A model generated the notes under the pieces. It searched no databases and was not told the DNA's origin. It saw nothing but the letters and a program-made list of their open reading frames with translations. Shown here piece after piece: positions 9,146-18,897 of a stretch of 60,901 bases of DNA (position 1 is its first letter; each line of letters begins with the position of its first letter). The DNA is taken from positions 1-60,901 of the IMG/VR virus record IMGVR_UViG_3300017717_000004. The stretch is one strand, 5' to 3'. This stretch comes from a virus. The translations under genes were made by a program, and so were the position numbers.

Positions 9146-10033
9146 ATGCCAGTTATAGGAAGACACATAGACCATAGAGAATATTATCAAAATGATGGCA
9201 ACTTGCCATTAAGTGAAAACTGGGGTACATATCAGTATTTACTCTTATCTGATATAATAAATAATTTTATGCTGTCTTATGTAGGCGACAATAAGGTTAT
9301 AAATAAGATAGATAGAAATGAAGTTGTATTTCATGCAAAAAGAGGTTTACAAGAAATTCATTATGATGCATTAAGAGAGGTAAAAGGTTTTGAGGCTGAA
9401 TTGCCAGATAACCTAAAAATGCATCTACCACACGACTTTGTTAGTTGTGTTAAGGTTTCATATGTTGGAGATGATGGTTTAACCCATCCTATTGTGACTA
9501 ATTATAACACAGCAACTCCTACAAGTTATCTTCAAGACAACACTGCTCAGAAAAACATACTTTTAGACAATAATGATGATGCTCTTACAGGTACTCCTGT
9601 AATTGAGACAAACTGGGCAAACCAGCCTGGTGATGCTAAAAAAATGCCTTCTAGAAATCTACTAGGTCAAAATTTTGGTATGGACACAGCTTCAAAAAAT
9701 AATAATGGAAGCTATGTTCTTGATAAAAACCAAGGTTTAATTCTTTTTAGTTCTGATTTAACTGGTAAGAATATTTTGATAGAATACGTTTCAGACGGTA
9801 TGTATGGCTTGGCTGATAATGAAATAAAAGTTCATAAACTTGCTGAAACCTTTATGTATGATTATATCGTTTCAAATATACTGAAACAAAAATTTGGTGT
9901 TCAAGAGTTTATTGTAAGAAGAGCTCAAAAACAAGCTTTAGCTTCATTAAGAAACACAAAAATTAGACTCAATTCTATTAAATTAAACGAACTAACTCAG
10001 ATATTAAGAGGAAGAGATAAGTGGATAAAGTAG
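9146..10033 (+). CDS. Candidate head-tail ring or connector protein
   Basis: 295 residues immediately upstream of the muzzle-like gene (1-nt gap), where crAss-like podoviruses keep ring proteins that join portal to tail. The N-terminal region has helical segments (LLLSDIINNFMLSYVG; NEVVFHAKRGLQEIHYDAL). The centre is beta-rich, and the C-terminus is a basic helical tail. No enzymatic motif. Ring-protein identity is inferred from order only. Confidence 0.7.
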   Translation: MPVIGRHIDHREYYQNDGNLPLSENWGTYQYLLLSDIINNFMLSYVGDNKVINKIDRNEVVFHAKRGLQEIHYDALREVKGFEAELPDNLKMHLPHDFVSCVKVSYVGDDGLTHPIVTNYNTATPTSYLQDNTAQKNILLDNNDDALTGTPVIETNWANQPGDAKKMPSRNLLGQNFGMDTASKNNNGSYVLDKNQGLILFSSDLTGKNILIEYVSDGMYGLADNEIKVHKLAETFMYDYIVSNILKQKFGVQEFIVRRAQKQALASLRNTKIRLNSIKLNELTQILRGRDKWIK

Positions 10034-10034
10034 T

Positions 10035-13000
10035 ATGAAAATACAGAATTTTTTTAATACAGGTAAAATGAACAAAGACGTCGATGAACGTCTTGTTAAA
10101 AGTGGAGAGTTTCTAGACGCTAGAAATATCAGAGTACTCAATACCGCTTCTAGTGATGCTGGGGCTATTGAAAATGAAAGGGGAAATGTTCAGCTAACAA
10201 ACATACCTGTAGCACAAAACCCAAAGTGTATTGGTTCTGTATCAGACGAGGCAGAAGAAAAAATATATTGGGCAGTAGTAAACAATGTTGGATATTCTTA
10301 CATATTTGAGTATGATGCGATAAACGACATAACATCAACTGTTTTGGCTGATGAGAGAACAGGTGATAGTCAGGTTTTAAATTTTGATTCAAATTATAAA
10401 ATTACAGGATTTAATGTTGTTTATAATGCATCAAAAAAATCAAAACTTTTATTATTTACTGATGGGTTAAACCCACCAAGAATGGTTGATATAAAAAGAG
10501 CTAAGGGTTATGGTATAAGTAATTTTATAGAAGATGATATTTCTTTATATAAAAAACCCCCAAGACAAGCTCCTGTTGTAAAACCTTTTAATAGTTTGAA
10601 TTCAACAGAAAACGCTGTGAAAGAGCAATTTTTTGCTTTTGGATATAGATATAGATACCTAGATGGTGGTTATTCTGCACCATCTTCTTTTTCCTACTTT
10701 CAGTTCACTCCAAAAAACTTTCAAATTGATTTTACGTCCATGGAAAACAAAGGCATGGATAATATATTTAATGGTTATAAAGTAACTTATAATAGTGGGG
10801 ATAAAAGAGTTACAGATGTTCAGCTTTTGTTTAAATACTCTACGGATAGTTCAATATTTATTATTGATAGTATTAACAAAAAAGAGAGCTCTATACTAGA
10901 TGACACTAATGAGACATATGAGTTTACTAATAAAAAAATATTTAAAACACTCCCAAAAGATGAGGTTTTTAGAATATTTGACAATGTTCCTTTAACCGCA
11001 AAAGCACAAGACTTTATTAACGATAGAATTGTTTTTGCAAACACCACAAGTCAATACGACGTGGTTGAAACTGAGGGTTCAAACGATAAAATAAAAATAT
11101 CATACGATGTTTCTTTAGATTCTGTGTCACAGGAAGGAGATGAGCTTGTTGGAACATTATCCGCCAGCGACACAAAAATAACCTTTGATTTATCAGGTGT
11201 TGATTTATTACAAGATAAAACAATAACATTTATTTTAAAATTGGAATCTGCAGAAGCTGGAACAGCGCCTGATGATTATTTTAATGGCTCTGCTCTTATC
11301 GAGTCCGCCTTTGTTATAGGTCAGGATTATGCAAATGTTACTGAACTAGTAGCGTCATCGGAGTTTATAGACTGTATAGCGTCAATGACTGGTATTTTTC
11401 AAAGTGTTGTTATAACCACACCCCCACCAAACCCATTAAATCTTGTTTATGGTTCAGTTACTTTAGATTCATCAACATCAACAACTTTTACCTTACTGAT
11501 GCCTGTTAATGTTCACACAACAGACGATACACCAGCAGACGCAACAGATAATGATGACCCAGCTTTTCAGACAGATATAAACGAAGTATTTACACTTGAA
11601 GATGGTTCAAATCTTAGAATAAAAGATACAGTAAGTAATGTATCTTTAAAATCTAATAGAAGTTTTGAAGTTGGGCTTTGTTATTTAGATTCACATGGTA
11701 GGTATTCAAGTATACTGCTTCCAAAAGAATCTTTAGGTGAGTCTATAAGTGAGGTTTTTGTGCCAATAGCAAATTCTGTAAATATTAATAAACTAAGAAT
11801 TAAACTTTTTAATAATCCTCCATATTGGGCTGATAGGTATAAATGGTTTGTAAAGGTAAACAAGGGACTTCATTATAATTTATATGCAACCATATTTTAC
11901 GAAGACCAAATCTACAGATGGATACTTTTACAAGGAGCTAATTTAGGAAAATTAGAAGTTGGAAAAAACTTAATTGTAAAGGCTGATGATAACGGTCCGC
12001 TACAACAAGAAGTGAAAACAAAAATTCTTGAAATTACAACCAAAAACGCTACAGACGAGGTGGCTGCAGGTCAAGGGTGGATTAATGGAAATGCAGATAG
12101 TTCAGGTGACCCATTAGTGGAATTAGCAGGAACATTTGTAAAAATAAGACCCAATGGATTCACTTTAGATTTTAACCCAGATAACTTTATTAATTACTCA
12201 TCAAGCAGGAGATTTGGTAGAGGTGGTGGGTCTGGTACTAATACAATCTGGATTCCAAAAGGAAGTAGTAGTGCTTTGGGCTTGTTAATATTGGGGAATT
12301 CTGGTCAATTAGATGAAGGTCTTCTTCAAAAAAAAACTAGCGCACCTGGAGTAAGCCCTATAGAGTGGTCTGATATTGCTATAACACCAGGGACTCAAAT
12401 AAAATTGGAGTTGGTTTATAGTGAAAGTGATGGTAGTCCTAATTTTAATTATTTCAAAGAATGGACTTCTAATAATGAGTATGTAAGTACACCAACAAGA
12501 AACGCTCTTCAGTTATTTTTTGATAGCGAAACAAATTTCACAAAAACAGAAGACTATGCTATGAGTGGTTATGATACAGCCACATCTATTAGGTTTAGAG
12601 TTCCTTCTCTAAATGATGAAAATGAAGGCTTCAAGTTAGTCATAGCAAAATCTAATTCGTCAATGGCAGGAAGATGGGTTATGAGAGTTCAGGCTACAGA
12701 AGGGACTGCAACTTTTGAATCCTCTAGATTAACATGTAATTTAAATCTTGTTTTAGTTACCACATTAGGAATTTTTGAAACAGAGCCAGATGATATAGAT
12801 AACGATATTTATTACGAAACAGAAGAAACTTTTTTGATTGAAAATGGCCTTCACAAAGGAAATGAGCAAGACCAAACATCTACATTACCTGCTATTTCTA
12901 AACTAGGATTTGGTAATTGCTTTAGTTTTGGTAATGGGGTAGAATCAGTCAGGGTCAAAGACGATAGGTTTTTGCCTTCTTTTGATATAAAATCAAGACC

Positions 13001-15383
13001 AAATATAGCTATAGTTGAGGGATATGAAAGAAAAGAGGATACTAATAAGCTTATATATAGTGGGCCGTTTAATGAAAACAGCGGATATAATACACTAAAT
13101 GAGTTTAATTCAAGTAGAGGTATAACAAAGTACATGGACATGAAATATGGTTCTATACAAAAGCTTTTTGCAAGGGAATCTGATTTAATAGTTTTTCAAG
13201 AAGACAGAGTTTCAAAGGTCTTGTATGGAAAAAATATACTTACAAGTCCTGACGGAACTGGTAGCTTATCTCAAATAGAACAAGTTTTAGGGCAAGACGT
13301 TCCTTTTTCTGGAGAATACGGTATTTCTTTAAATCCAGAATCTTTTGGCTTTTATGAAGGTAAAATGTATTTCTCAGACGCAAATAGAGGTACTGTTTTA
13401 AGATTGGGAGGAGATGGAATAACACCGATATCTTATATTGGAATGAAATCTTTCTTTAAAGAAAATCTTTACAATAATAAAAATAATTTTAACATAGGTG
13501 GATTTGACCCTAAATATCATCAGTATGTGTTATCAATGAGTAGCGTTCAGATGCCATCAGAACCACTTGAACTTGATTGTGCTTCTGTATTCACAAAAAC
13601 ACTTGCTGGAACATTTACATATAGTTTAAATGTAGGTCAATTCCCAGGAACTGCAACTGTAGGTTACAGCACAACAGGAACTATATCAATTTCTATTGTG
13701 TACAACGGAAATACCTATGGTAGCACAGGTTTGACTGGAACAGGAACTGTTACATTTCCTGTAACATCTAGTGATTTAGAGACAACAAATTTAGCCACCG
13801 TACAAATAACGCCTGTAGGGGTGGTTACTGCAACAATAACTCATGTTTGTCCAGTTCCAGAAACGCTTGAAATAGTTCTTATTGTTGTTAATGATTCACA
13901 AGAAGCGAGTGAAACAATTATAAATAGATATAAGCATAATGGAAGTAACGGGAATAATTATAATTCTGAATTAGATGTATTTGATTTTGATGAATTAACA
14001 AGGTTTGAGACTATATCTGGATTTATGGGAGGAGATGTTATACCAGACAATGGAGATACGGTTACTATTTCCTCATTGAAACAAATAGGAGTTCACACTG
14101 GAGATTTTAATGAGTGTAATAGTTTGGGATATCTTGTTTCTGAGGCCAGTTTAACAGTTCAAAACGTAGTAGACCAGGCCACATATCCAGCAGTTACAAC
14201 CACTACAACTTCCACAGAAGAGGAAAACATTGCAACATTTACATTTAACAGAACTAATACAAGTCAAAAATTGTATTTAGTGTGGAACTATATTGATAAT
14301 CTTCCCGTTTTAGTTAATGATACTGTGACAGGAATTGCTAATGGTGGAAGTAGTGTAATTAATGTAGTAGCTAACGACACAATTCCTTCACCATTCACTA
14401 TTACAATAGGAACACAACCAACAAATGGAACAGCTGTAGTTAATGCTAATAACACTATTACATATACACATACCTCGGGTAACAGTTTAAATGACAGCTT
14501 TACTTATATCGTAAGTAGGGGTGGAGCTTGTACTGCAGAAGCCACTGTAACAACGGAAGCCCTTGCAATTACAGTAGATACATATATTTACATATATTTT
14601 GATGATTCTGGCTCTATGAATAACACAGAGGCAGAGCTCCAAACAATGAGAGCTGGAGCCTTAAAATCCACTCTTCAGGACCTTTACGCAACAGGAGGGA
14701 CTGAATCAAGCGGTAACACAAACACAGCTACTAATGGTAGTGATGAATACGATGCTAAGGTAACTATTGTTTATGGAGCTACTGGGGGGTGGACAAATGA
14801 GAGAACTTTTGCTGCTATTGGTGATAATGACGTTAATGATTTCATAGCCACGAACACACACAACTCGTTTCCTTCAGATGCAGCTAATGTTATAGTAATG
14901 GTTTTCCAAGACGAAGCGAGTGCTGGTTATCACGATTCTAGAACTAGCGGTAGTTTTAATAATGACGCTAGAACAAATAATTATAACACAGATATGGCTG
15001 ATATAAGGTCAAGAGTTACCTCTTTAAACACCTCTAATTCATCTTTTTATAGGGGAGTTGTTTTTCAAGTAGAGGATAATTCAGGAAACCCAGACTATCC
15101 ATTTAAAGCGTTTTTGCAGGCTGTTGAAGGCGGTACTGCTTCAAACTACACAGGAACAAATGGATTAAGTGATTTGATGACAGGAAGCACGCCTACGTTT
15201 GTTTTTGAGTATGATATTGAAGACAGTACAAGCAATGATGCTACTGCTCCATTTAAGCCAGGCTCCACAACTGATAGATTTGACCAATGGCAATATTACT
15301 ATCTATATTGGATGACACACGCACTTAACACGCTAGGATATACACCAGATGGTCAAAGTTGGCCAATAATAATAGACGACTAA
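10035..15383 (+). CDS. Giant muzzle-like tail protein with Ig-like and VWA domains
   Basis: 1782 residues. The first ~1165 residues resemble the tail muzzle/stem protein of crAss-like podoviruses: an N-terminus of the type MNKDVDERLVKSGEFLDARN, then repeated beta-strand-rich segments and a late GGFDPKYHQYVLS motif. After this come beta-rich modules, an Ig-like/cadherin-like segment around residues 1423-1508 (NDTVTG ... GTAVVNANNTITYTH ... DSFTYIV), and a von Willebrand factor A domain from about 1512 with a metal-site motif DDSGS at 1523-1527. The last ~600 residues look like an inserted adhesion region, since the muzzle C-terminus appears in the next gene. Likely role: tail tube/nozzle plus surface binding. 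The muzzle call is by remembered family features; the MIDAS motif is directly visible. Confidence 0.78.
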   Translation: MKIQNFFNTGKMNKDVDERLVKSGEFLDARNIRVLNTASSDAGAIENERGNVQLTNIPVAQNPKCIGSVSDEAEEKIYWAVVNNVGYSYIFEYDAINDITSTVLADERTGDSQVLNFDSNYKITGFNVVYNASKKSKLLLFTDGLNPPRMVDIKRAKGYGISNFIEDDISLYKKPPRQAPVVKPFNSLNSTENAVKEQFFAFGYRYRYLDGGYSAPSSFSYFQFTPKNFQIDFTSMENKGMDNIFNGYKVTYNSGDKRVTDVQLLFKYSTDSSIFIIDSINKKESSILDDTNETYEFTNKKIFKTLPKDEVFRIFDNVPLTAKAQDFINDRIVFANTTSQYDVVETEGSNDKIKISYDVSLDSVSQEGDELVGTLSASDTKITFDLSGVDLLQDKTITFILKLESAEAGTAPDDYFNGSALIESAFVIGQDYANVTELVASSEFIDCIASMTGIFQSVVITTPPPNPLNLVYGSVTLDSSTSTTFTLLMPVNVHTTDDTPADATDNDDPAFQTDINEVFTLEDGSNLRIKDTVSNVSLKSNRSFEVGLCYLDSHGRYSSILLPKESLGESISEVFVPIANSVNINKLRIKLFNNPPYWADRYKWFVKVNKGLHYNLYATIFYEDQIYRWILLQGANLGKLEVGKNLIVKADDNGPLQQEVKTKILEITTKNATDEVAAGQGWINGNADSSGDPLVELAGTFVKIRPNGFTLDFNPDNFINYSSSRRFGRGGGSGTNTIWIPKGSSSALGLLILGNSGQLDEGLLQKKTSAPGVSPIEWSDIAITPGTQIKLELVYSESDGSPNFNYFKEWTSNNEYVSTPTRNALQLFFDSETNFTKTEDYAMSGYDTATSIRFRVPSLNDENEGFKLVIAKSNSSMAGRWVMRVQATEGTATFESSRLTCNLNLVLVTTLGIFETEPDDIDNDIYYETEETFLIENGLHKGNEQDQTSTLPAISKLGFGNCFSFGNGVESVRVKDDRFLPSFDIKSRPNIAIVEGYERKEDTNKLIYSGPFNENSGYNTLNEFNSSRGITKYMDMKYGSIQKLFARESDLIVFQEDRVSKVLYGKNILTSPDGTGSLSQIEQVLGQDVPFSGEYGISLNPESFGFYEGKMYFSDANRGTVLRLGGDGITPISYIGMKSFFKENLYNNKNNFNIGGFDPKYHQYVLSMSSVQMPSEPLELDCASVFTKTLAGTFTYSLNVGQFPGTATVGYSTTGTISISIVYNGNTYGSTGLTGTGTVTFPVTSSDLETTNLATVQITPVGVVTATITHVCPVPETLEIVLIVVNDSQEASETIINRYKHNGSNGNNYNSELDVFDFDELTRFETISGFMGGDVIPDNGDTVTISSLKQIGVHTGDFNECNSLGYLVSEASLTVQNVVDQATYPAVTTTTTSTEEENIATFTFNRTNTSQKLYLVWNYIDNLPVLVNDTVTGIANGGSSVINVVANDTIPSPFTITIGTQPTNGTAVVNANNTITYTHTSGNSLNDSFTYIVSRGGACTAEATVTTEALAITVDTYIYIYFDDSGSMNNTEAELQTMRAGALKSTLQDLYATGGTESSGNTNTATNGSDEYDAKVTIVYGATGGWTNERTFAAIGDNDVNDFIATNTHNSFPSDAANVIVMVFQDEASAGYHDSRTSGSFNNDARTNNYNTDMADIRSRVTSLNTSNSSFYRGVVFQVEDNSGNPDYPFKAFLQAVEGGTASNYTGTNGLSDLMTGSTPTFVFEYDIEDSTSNDATAPFKPGSTTDRFDQWQYYYLYWMTHALNTLGYTPDGQSWPIIIDD

Positions 15384-15387
15384 TAAT

Positions 15388-16161
15388 ATGAGTTTAAAAT
15401 TAGGAAATAGAACAATAACATTTGATGAAGTTTATAACGTATGGACTTCTTTTCATTCATATGAACCAGAATGGATGGAAAGACTGGGTGCTAATTTTTA
15501 TACATTCAAAGGTGGAGAGTTGTATATTCATGACGAAAACGAAACAAGAACTAGTTTTTACGGTATTTCTTATGGGTGTGATGTTACTTATTCAGCAAAC
15601 AAAAACCCTTCGGAAATTAAATTATTTAAAACAGTTAATTTAGAGTCAAACTCTAATGGTTGGTTTGCAGAAATAACATCTGAACTTGAATCAGGTAGAA
15701 TAGGAACCAACTCTAATTTATTGTTTGAGGAAAAAGAAGGCATGAGGTATGGGTATATTAGAAGATATGAAACTGATAGATTAAACTTCAATAAATTGTC
15801 TGTAGTTGGTTTAGGTAACTTACAAAGCGAACCAGCTGCAAATCAATTTGCGTTAACAGATAACATACCAAATCAAGTCCAGGCAAATAATGCCGATGGT
15901 CTCGGAGGCGATGAGCTTTATTTTAATAGTGGCTCTACGCAGCTTATTGGTACTATAGATAGCTATGTTGACAATGTTATAACAGTAGCTTCAACCGATA
16001 ATGACCCAGGTGTAGGAGATTTTCTTTTTGTTGTCAAAAACGCAGAAGCAGAGTCTTTTGGATTGAGGGGTTATCATGCAAAAGTAAAATTAATAAACAA
16101 TAATACAGATTTTGTAGAGTTGTTTGGTGCGAATAGTGAGGTATTTAAGAGTTACATCTAA
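15388..16161 (+). CDS. Muzzle-like tail protein, apparent detached C-terminal part
   Basis: 257 residues, starting 4 nt after the previous gene. Residues ~10-60 (DEVYNVWTSFHSYEPEWMER ... FYTFKGGELYIHD ... SFYG) match what normally follows the FDPKYHQYVLS motif within a single muzzle-type polypeptide. Here that motif lies ~620 residues before the end of the upstream protein. I infer that one ancestral gene has been split, with VWA/Ig modules added at the break. It should assemble with the upstream product in the tail. Confidence 0.72.
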   Translation: MSLKLGNRTITFDEVYNVWTSFHSYEPEWMERLGANFYTFKGGELYIHDENETRTSFYGISYGCDVTYSANKNPSEIKLFKTVNLESNSNGWFAEITSELESGRIGTNSNLLFEEKEGMRYGYIRRYETDRLNFNKLSVVGLGNLQSEPAANQFALTDNIPNQVQANNADGLGGDELYFNSGSTQLIGTIDSYVDNVITVASTDNDPGVGDFLFVVKNAEAESFGLRGYHAKVKLINNNTDFVELFGANSEVFKSYI

Positions 16162-16167
16162 AATTCG

Positions 16168-16175
16168 TATATTTG
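16168..16175 (+). promoter_or_regulatory. Bacteroidetes-type -7 box
   Basis: TATATTTG fits TAnnTTTG and lies 24 nt before the ATG at 16200, in the only sizeable gap of this part of the operon. It could start a transcript for the ejection protein genes. No clear -33 box. Confidence 0.5.
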
Positions 16176-16199
16176 TATAACTATATATAGAAGAAAAAA

Positions 16200-16925
16200 A
16201 TGGCATTTTTAACAACAATGGGATTGGTAACTGGAGGTTTAGGCTCCGTTAATCAATTTATACAAGGAGGTAAGATGAAAAGGCAAGCCTCAGATATGCT
16301 TGCTGGTATAAGGGATGTTGAGTTAACTAATTTAGCAGAAAACCTAAAACCTTCTTTAGCAGCCGAAAGAACAGCAATACAGGGTATAAATCAAAGCATG
16401 TCTAATGCTGTAGATGTTGCTGGAACTATGGATGCTGCTCAAGCTATGGCTATGTTGGGTTCAGCACAAGGTCAGGCTTTTGACCAACAAACAAAAGTTT
16501 TTGATTCAATTCTTCAGAAAGAGTCTGATTTTGACGTAATGCGAATGGAACAAGAAGTAAAAAACAGAGATATACTGGAGGCGAGAAACATGGCGAAACG
16601 TCAAATGGCTATGGGACAAATGCAGGCTGGGGCTGAAATGCAAAGCGCAGCTGTAAAGGATTTTGCAACAACAGCTGTTAGTGCTGGTGTGGCTCAAGAA
16701 GCCGCACAGGCTGAGGCAGGCTTTACAGACCCTAAAGCCCTTAGATTAAGTAAAAAAGCATCTAAATTTGGCGTAGGTAAGGATAAGCTTACTGAGGTCT
16801 ACAATGCAAGTGGTACAGCAGGTCTTAAACAACTAGTAAAAGACAACAGACCTGATTTTAAAGATGGTAAATTTGCTCAGTTCTTTTCAGGTATTGGTAG
16901 TAAAATAGGAAGCTTGTTTAATTAA
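16200..16925 (+). CDS. Helical internal virion protein candidate
   Basis: 241 residues, nearly all helical, rich in Ala, Met and Gln, with a short glycine-rich hydrophobic N-terminus (FLTTMGLVTGGLGSV) that could touch membrane. First of three consecutive genes after the tail proteins that look like internal core or ejection proteins, as in T7-like and crAss-like podoviruses. No enzymatic motif. Confidence 0.65.
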   Translation: MAFLTTMGLVTGGLGSVNQFIQGGKMKRQASDMLAGIRDVELTNLAENLKPSLAAERTAIQGINQSMSNAVDVAGTMDAAQAMAMLGSAQGQAFDQQTKVFDSILQKESDFDVMRMEQEVKNRDILEARNMAKRQMAMGQMQAGAEMQSAAVKDFATTAVSAGVAQEAAQAEAGFTDPKALRLSKKASKFGVGKDKLTEVYNASGTAGLKQLVKDNRPDFKDGKFAQFFSGIGSKIGSLFN

Positions 16926-16931
16926 TATAAT

Positions 16932-18896
16932 ATGGGATACTCAGGGGGAATATATTCAAAGCCAATTTTAGGGGGGTTTTCAGATGTTGCAAATCTATAT
17001 CTTCAAGGGAAGATGCAGGTTATCAATATTAGACAACAAGTAAGACAGCAAAGAAGTGAAGAGCTTCAGGCTTTGGCAGAACAAGCCGCTGAAATAGAGG
17101 CTACTGGTGTTTCTGAGATAGACAAGCTTTATCAACAGGGTGCAAATGACTTAAGACAAGCTGCTAGTGATGCTCATACAGCCAATATACTTGGTCGAAC
17201 TAATAGAGGCGTAGCAACTGCGCGCGTAAATAACTACACATCACAAGCCTCACAGTTAGCAAATGCGTCCACTATCATCAAAACAAAAGTTGATGAGATG
17301 GACAAAGAAATATTAAACGGAAAAGTAAACGATTATTCGAGAGCAAAGTATTTAAGAGGTTGGTTTACTGAGCAAAATTTAGTCCCAAGGTATATAAAAA
17401 TTCCAGTCGACCCCAATGACGCATCAAAAGGTTATACACAGGTGCCACAATACCAAACAATGGGCACTGAAATGATTGACGGAAAACTTCATTATAGAAA
17501 AACATCTAATTTTCTTAATACAAACACTGGGGTAGAAGAAGTTCAAACTCGATTGACAAGTATAAACGAAATGAGCAATACGCCTGATTTATTTATGCAG
17601 TTTGATGTTAATGATTATGTTAAGGAATCAACAAATGCAATAGGTCAAAGTCAAGCAGTTGATTTAGTGCCAGGACAACCTGCTGGAAGCCCTCCTCCAT
17701 TTACAAGTCAACAAACAATAACTGCACAAGGAGGAAATACTCAAATATACACAAGAGTTATAGCTCCATCAAGATTAATTCAGGTGGCTGATATGATAGA
17801 AACAGATATTAATGCTGTTCTACAGGATGATAAAAAAGTTATTTCTATTCTATCTGAATATTATAATGCAAGGGCGATTGGAGATGAAGGTTTTGGTGGT
17901 ATGAAAGACCAAAGTCAAATTAATGATTTATTTGGAGAGACAGAGTATACAGACCAATCTACTGGAGTTGTAACAAAAATACCTCAATTTTATGATAAAA
18001 ATGGTGATGGCATTACTTTAACTAATACAGATTCAAGCGGCAATATAATAGACCCAACTATAATTCAGTTGGATGCGTATAATAACGAAGAGATTACAGA
18101 CGACCAGAGGTCTATTGTGGGAGCTATACTAAGAAAGAAAATGCTTAATGCGTTTAACATAAAGCTTTCTGATTTCAAAATAAGAGATATATTAAAAGCA
18201 AAAAAACCTAAAGGTGACGAATCCTTAAGCGTTTTAGCTTCAGTTTATACAAAGAATGGTCAAACAACTACAACAGACTTTGATAATATTAACACCATGA
18301 TTTCATTAACAGAAGCACAAAACGCCAATAACACAAGCCTTACCACTCAAATATTGCAAGAAAGGAATACAAATGGTTTTACTACGAGAGGGTTTAATAA
18401 TCAAGTTGCCGCAACAGTATTTAAACCAACAAATGAGTATGGTAGTATTAACATAGGTAATGAGTTCCAGGAAGTCTTAAGTGAAAATATGCTTATTTCT
18501 GACCTTTACAACAAAAAACTGGATAAAATAAGAGGAGTAGGCTTCTCTGAAGACCCATCTGGAACTGGTAATTCTAGAATATTCGTTACTGGTGATGTTA
18601 TAGTTGCAGAGACTGAAGCGGATTGGAATCAAACATCTGGTGGTCAAAACGCTGCCTCTTCAGGATACTCTACAAACTCAAAACAACAAGTCGTAAGTGA
18701 ATCTGTTTCTGTTTTAGAAGATTCTAAGATTCAAAGATTATATCAAAATTTATATGCTAATGTTCCAGGTTTTGACGCTAAAATGCGAGGTTTAGGGTTT
18801 ACTGGGCCTACTGCAAAAAGCTCTACCTTTGGCAATAGCGCTTATGTCGATGCTATAATTACATATATTAAAGATAAGAAAAACAACGCACTATAA
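16932..18896 (+). CDS. Internal virion / ejection protein candidate
   Basis: 654 residues. The N-terminus GYSGGIYSKPILGGFSDVA is followed by a long Gln/Ala/Glu-rich helical region (~residues 30-150), then a mixed domain. It begins 6 nt after the preceding gene and ends 1 nt before the giant gene downstream. Helical, Gln/Ala-rich proteins in this position are typically packaged in the head and injected with the DNA. No lytic transglycosylase motif was seen. Confidence 0.65.
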   Translation: MGYSGGIYSKPILGGFSDVANLYLQGKMQVINIRQQVRQQRSEELQALAEQAAEIEATGVSEIDKLYQQGANDLRQAASDAHTANILGRTNRGVATARVNNYTSQASQLANASTIIKTKVDEMDKEILNGKVNDYSRAKYLRGWFTEQNLVPRYIKIPVDPNDASKGYTQVPQYQTMGTEMIDGKLHYRKTSNFLNTNTGVEEVQTRLTSINEMSNTPDLFMQFDVNDYVKESTNAIGQSQAVDLVPGQPAGSPPPFTSQQTITAQGGNTQIYTRVIAPSRLIQVADMIETDINAVLQDDKKVISILSEYYNARAIGDEGFGGMKDQSQINDLFGETEYTDQSTGVVTKIPQFYDKNGDGITLTNTDSSGNIIDPTIIQLDAYNNEEITDDQRSIVGAILRKKMLNAFNIKLSDFKIRDILKAKKPKGDESLSVLASVYTKNGQTTTTDFDNINTMISLTEAQNANNTSLTTQILQERNTNGFTTRGFNNQVAATVFKPTNEYGSINIGNEFQEVLSENMLISDLYNKKLDKIRGVGFSEDPSGTGNSRIFVTGDVIVAETEADWNQTSGGQNAASSGYSTNSKQQVVSESVSVLEDSKIQRLYQNLYANVPGFDAKMRGLGFTGPTAKSSTFGNSAYVDAIITYIKDKKNNAL

Positions 18897-18897
18897 G

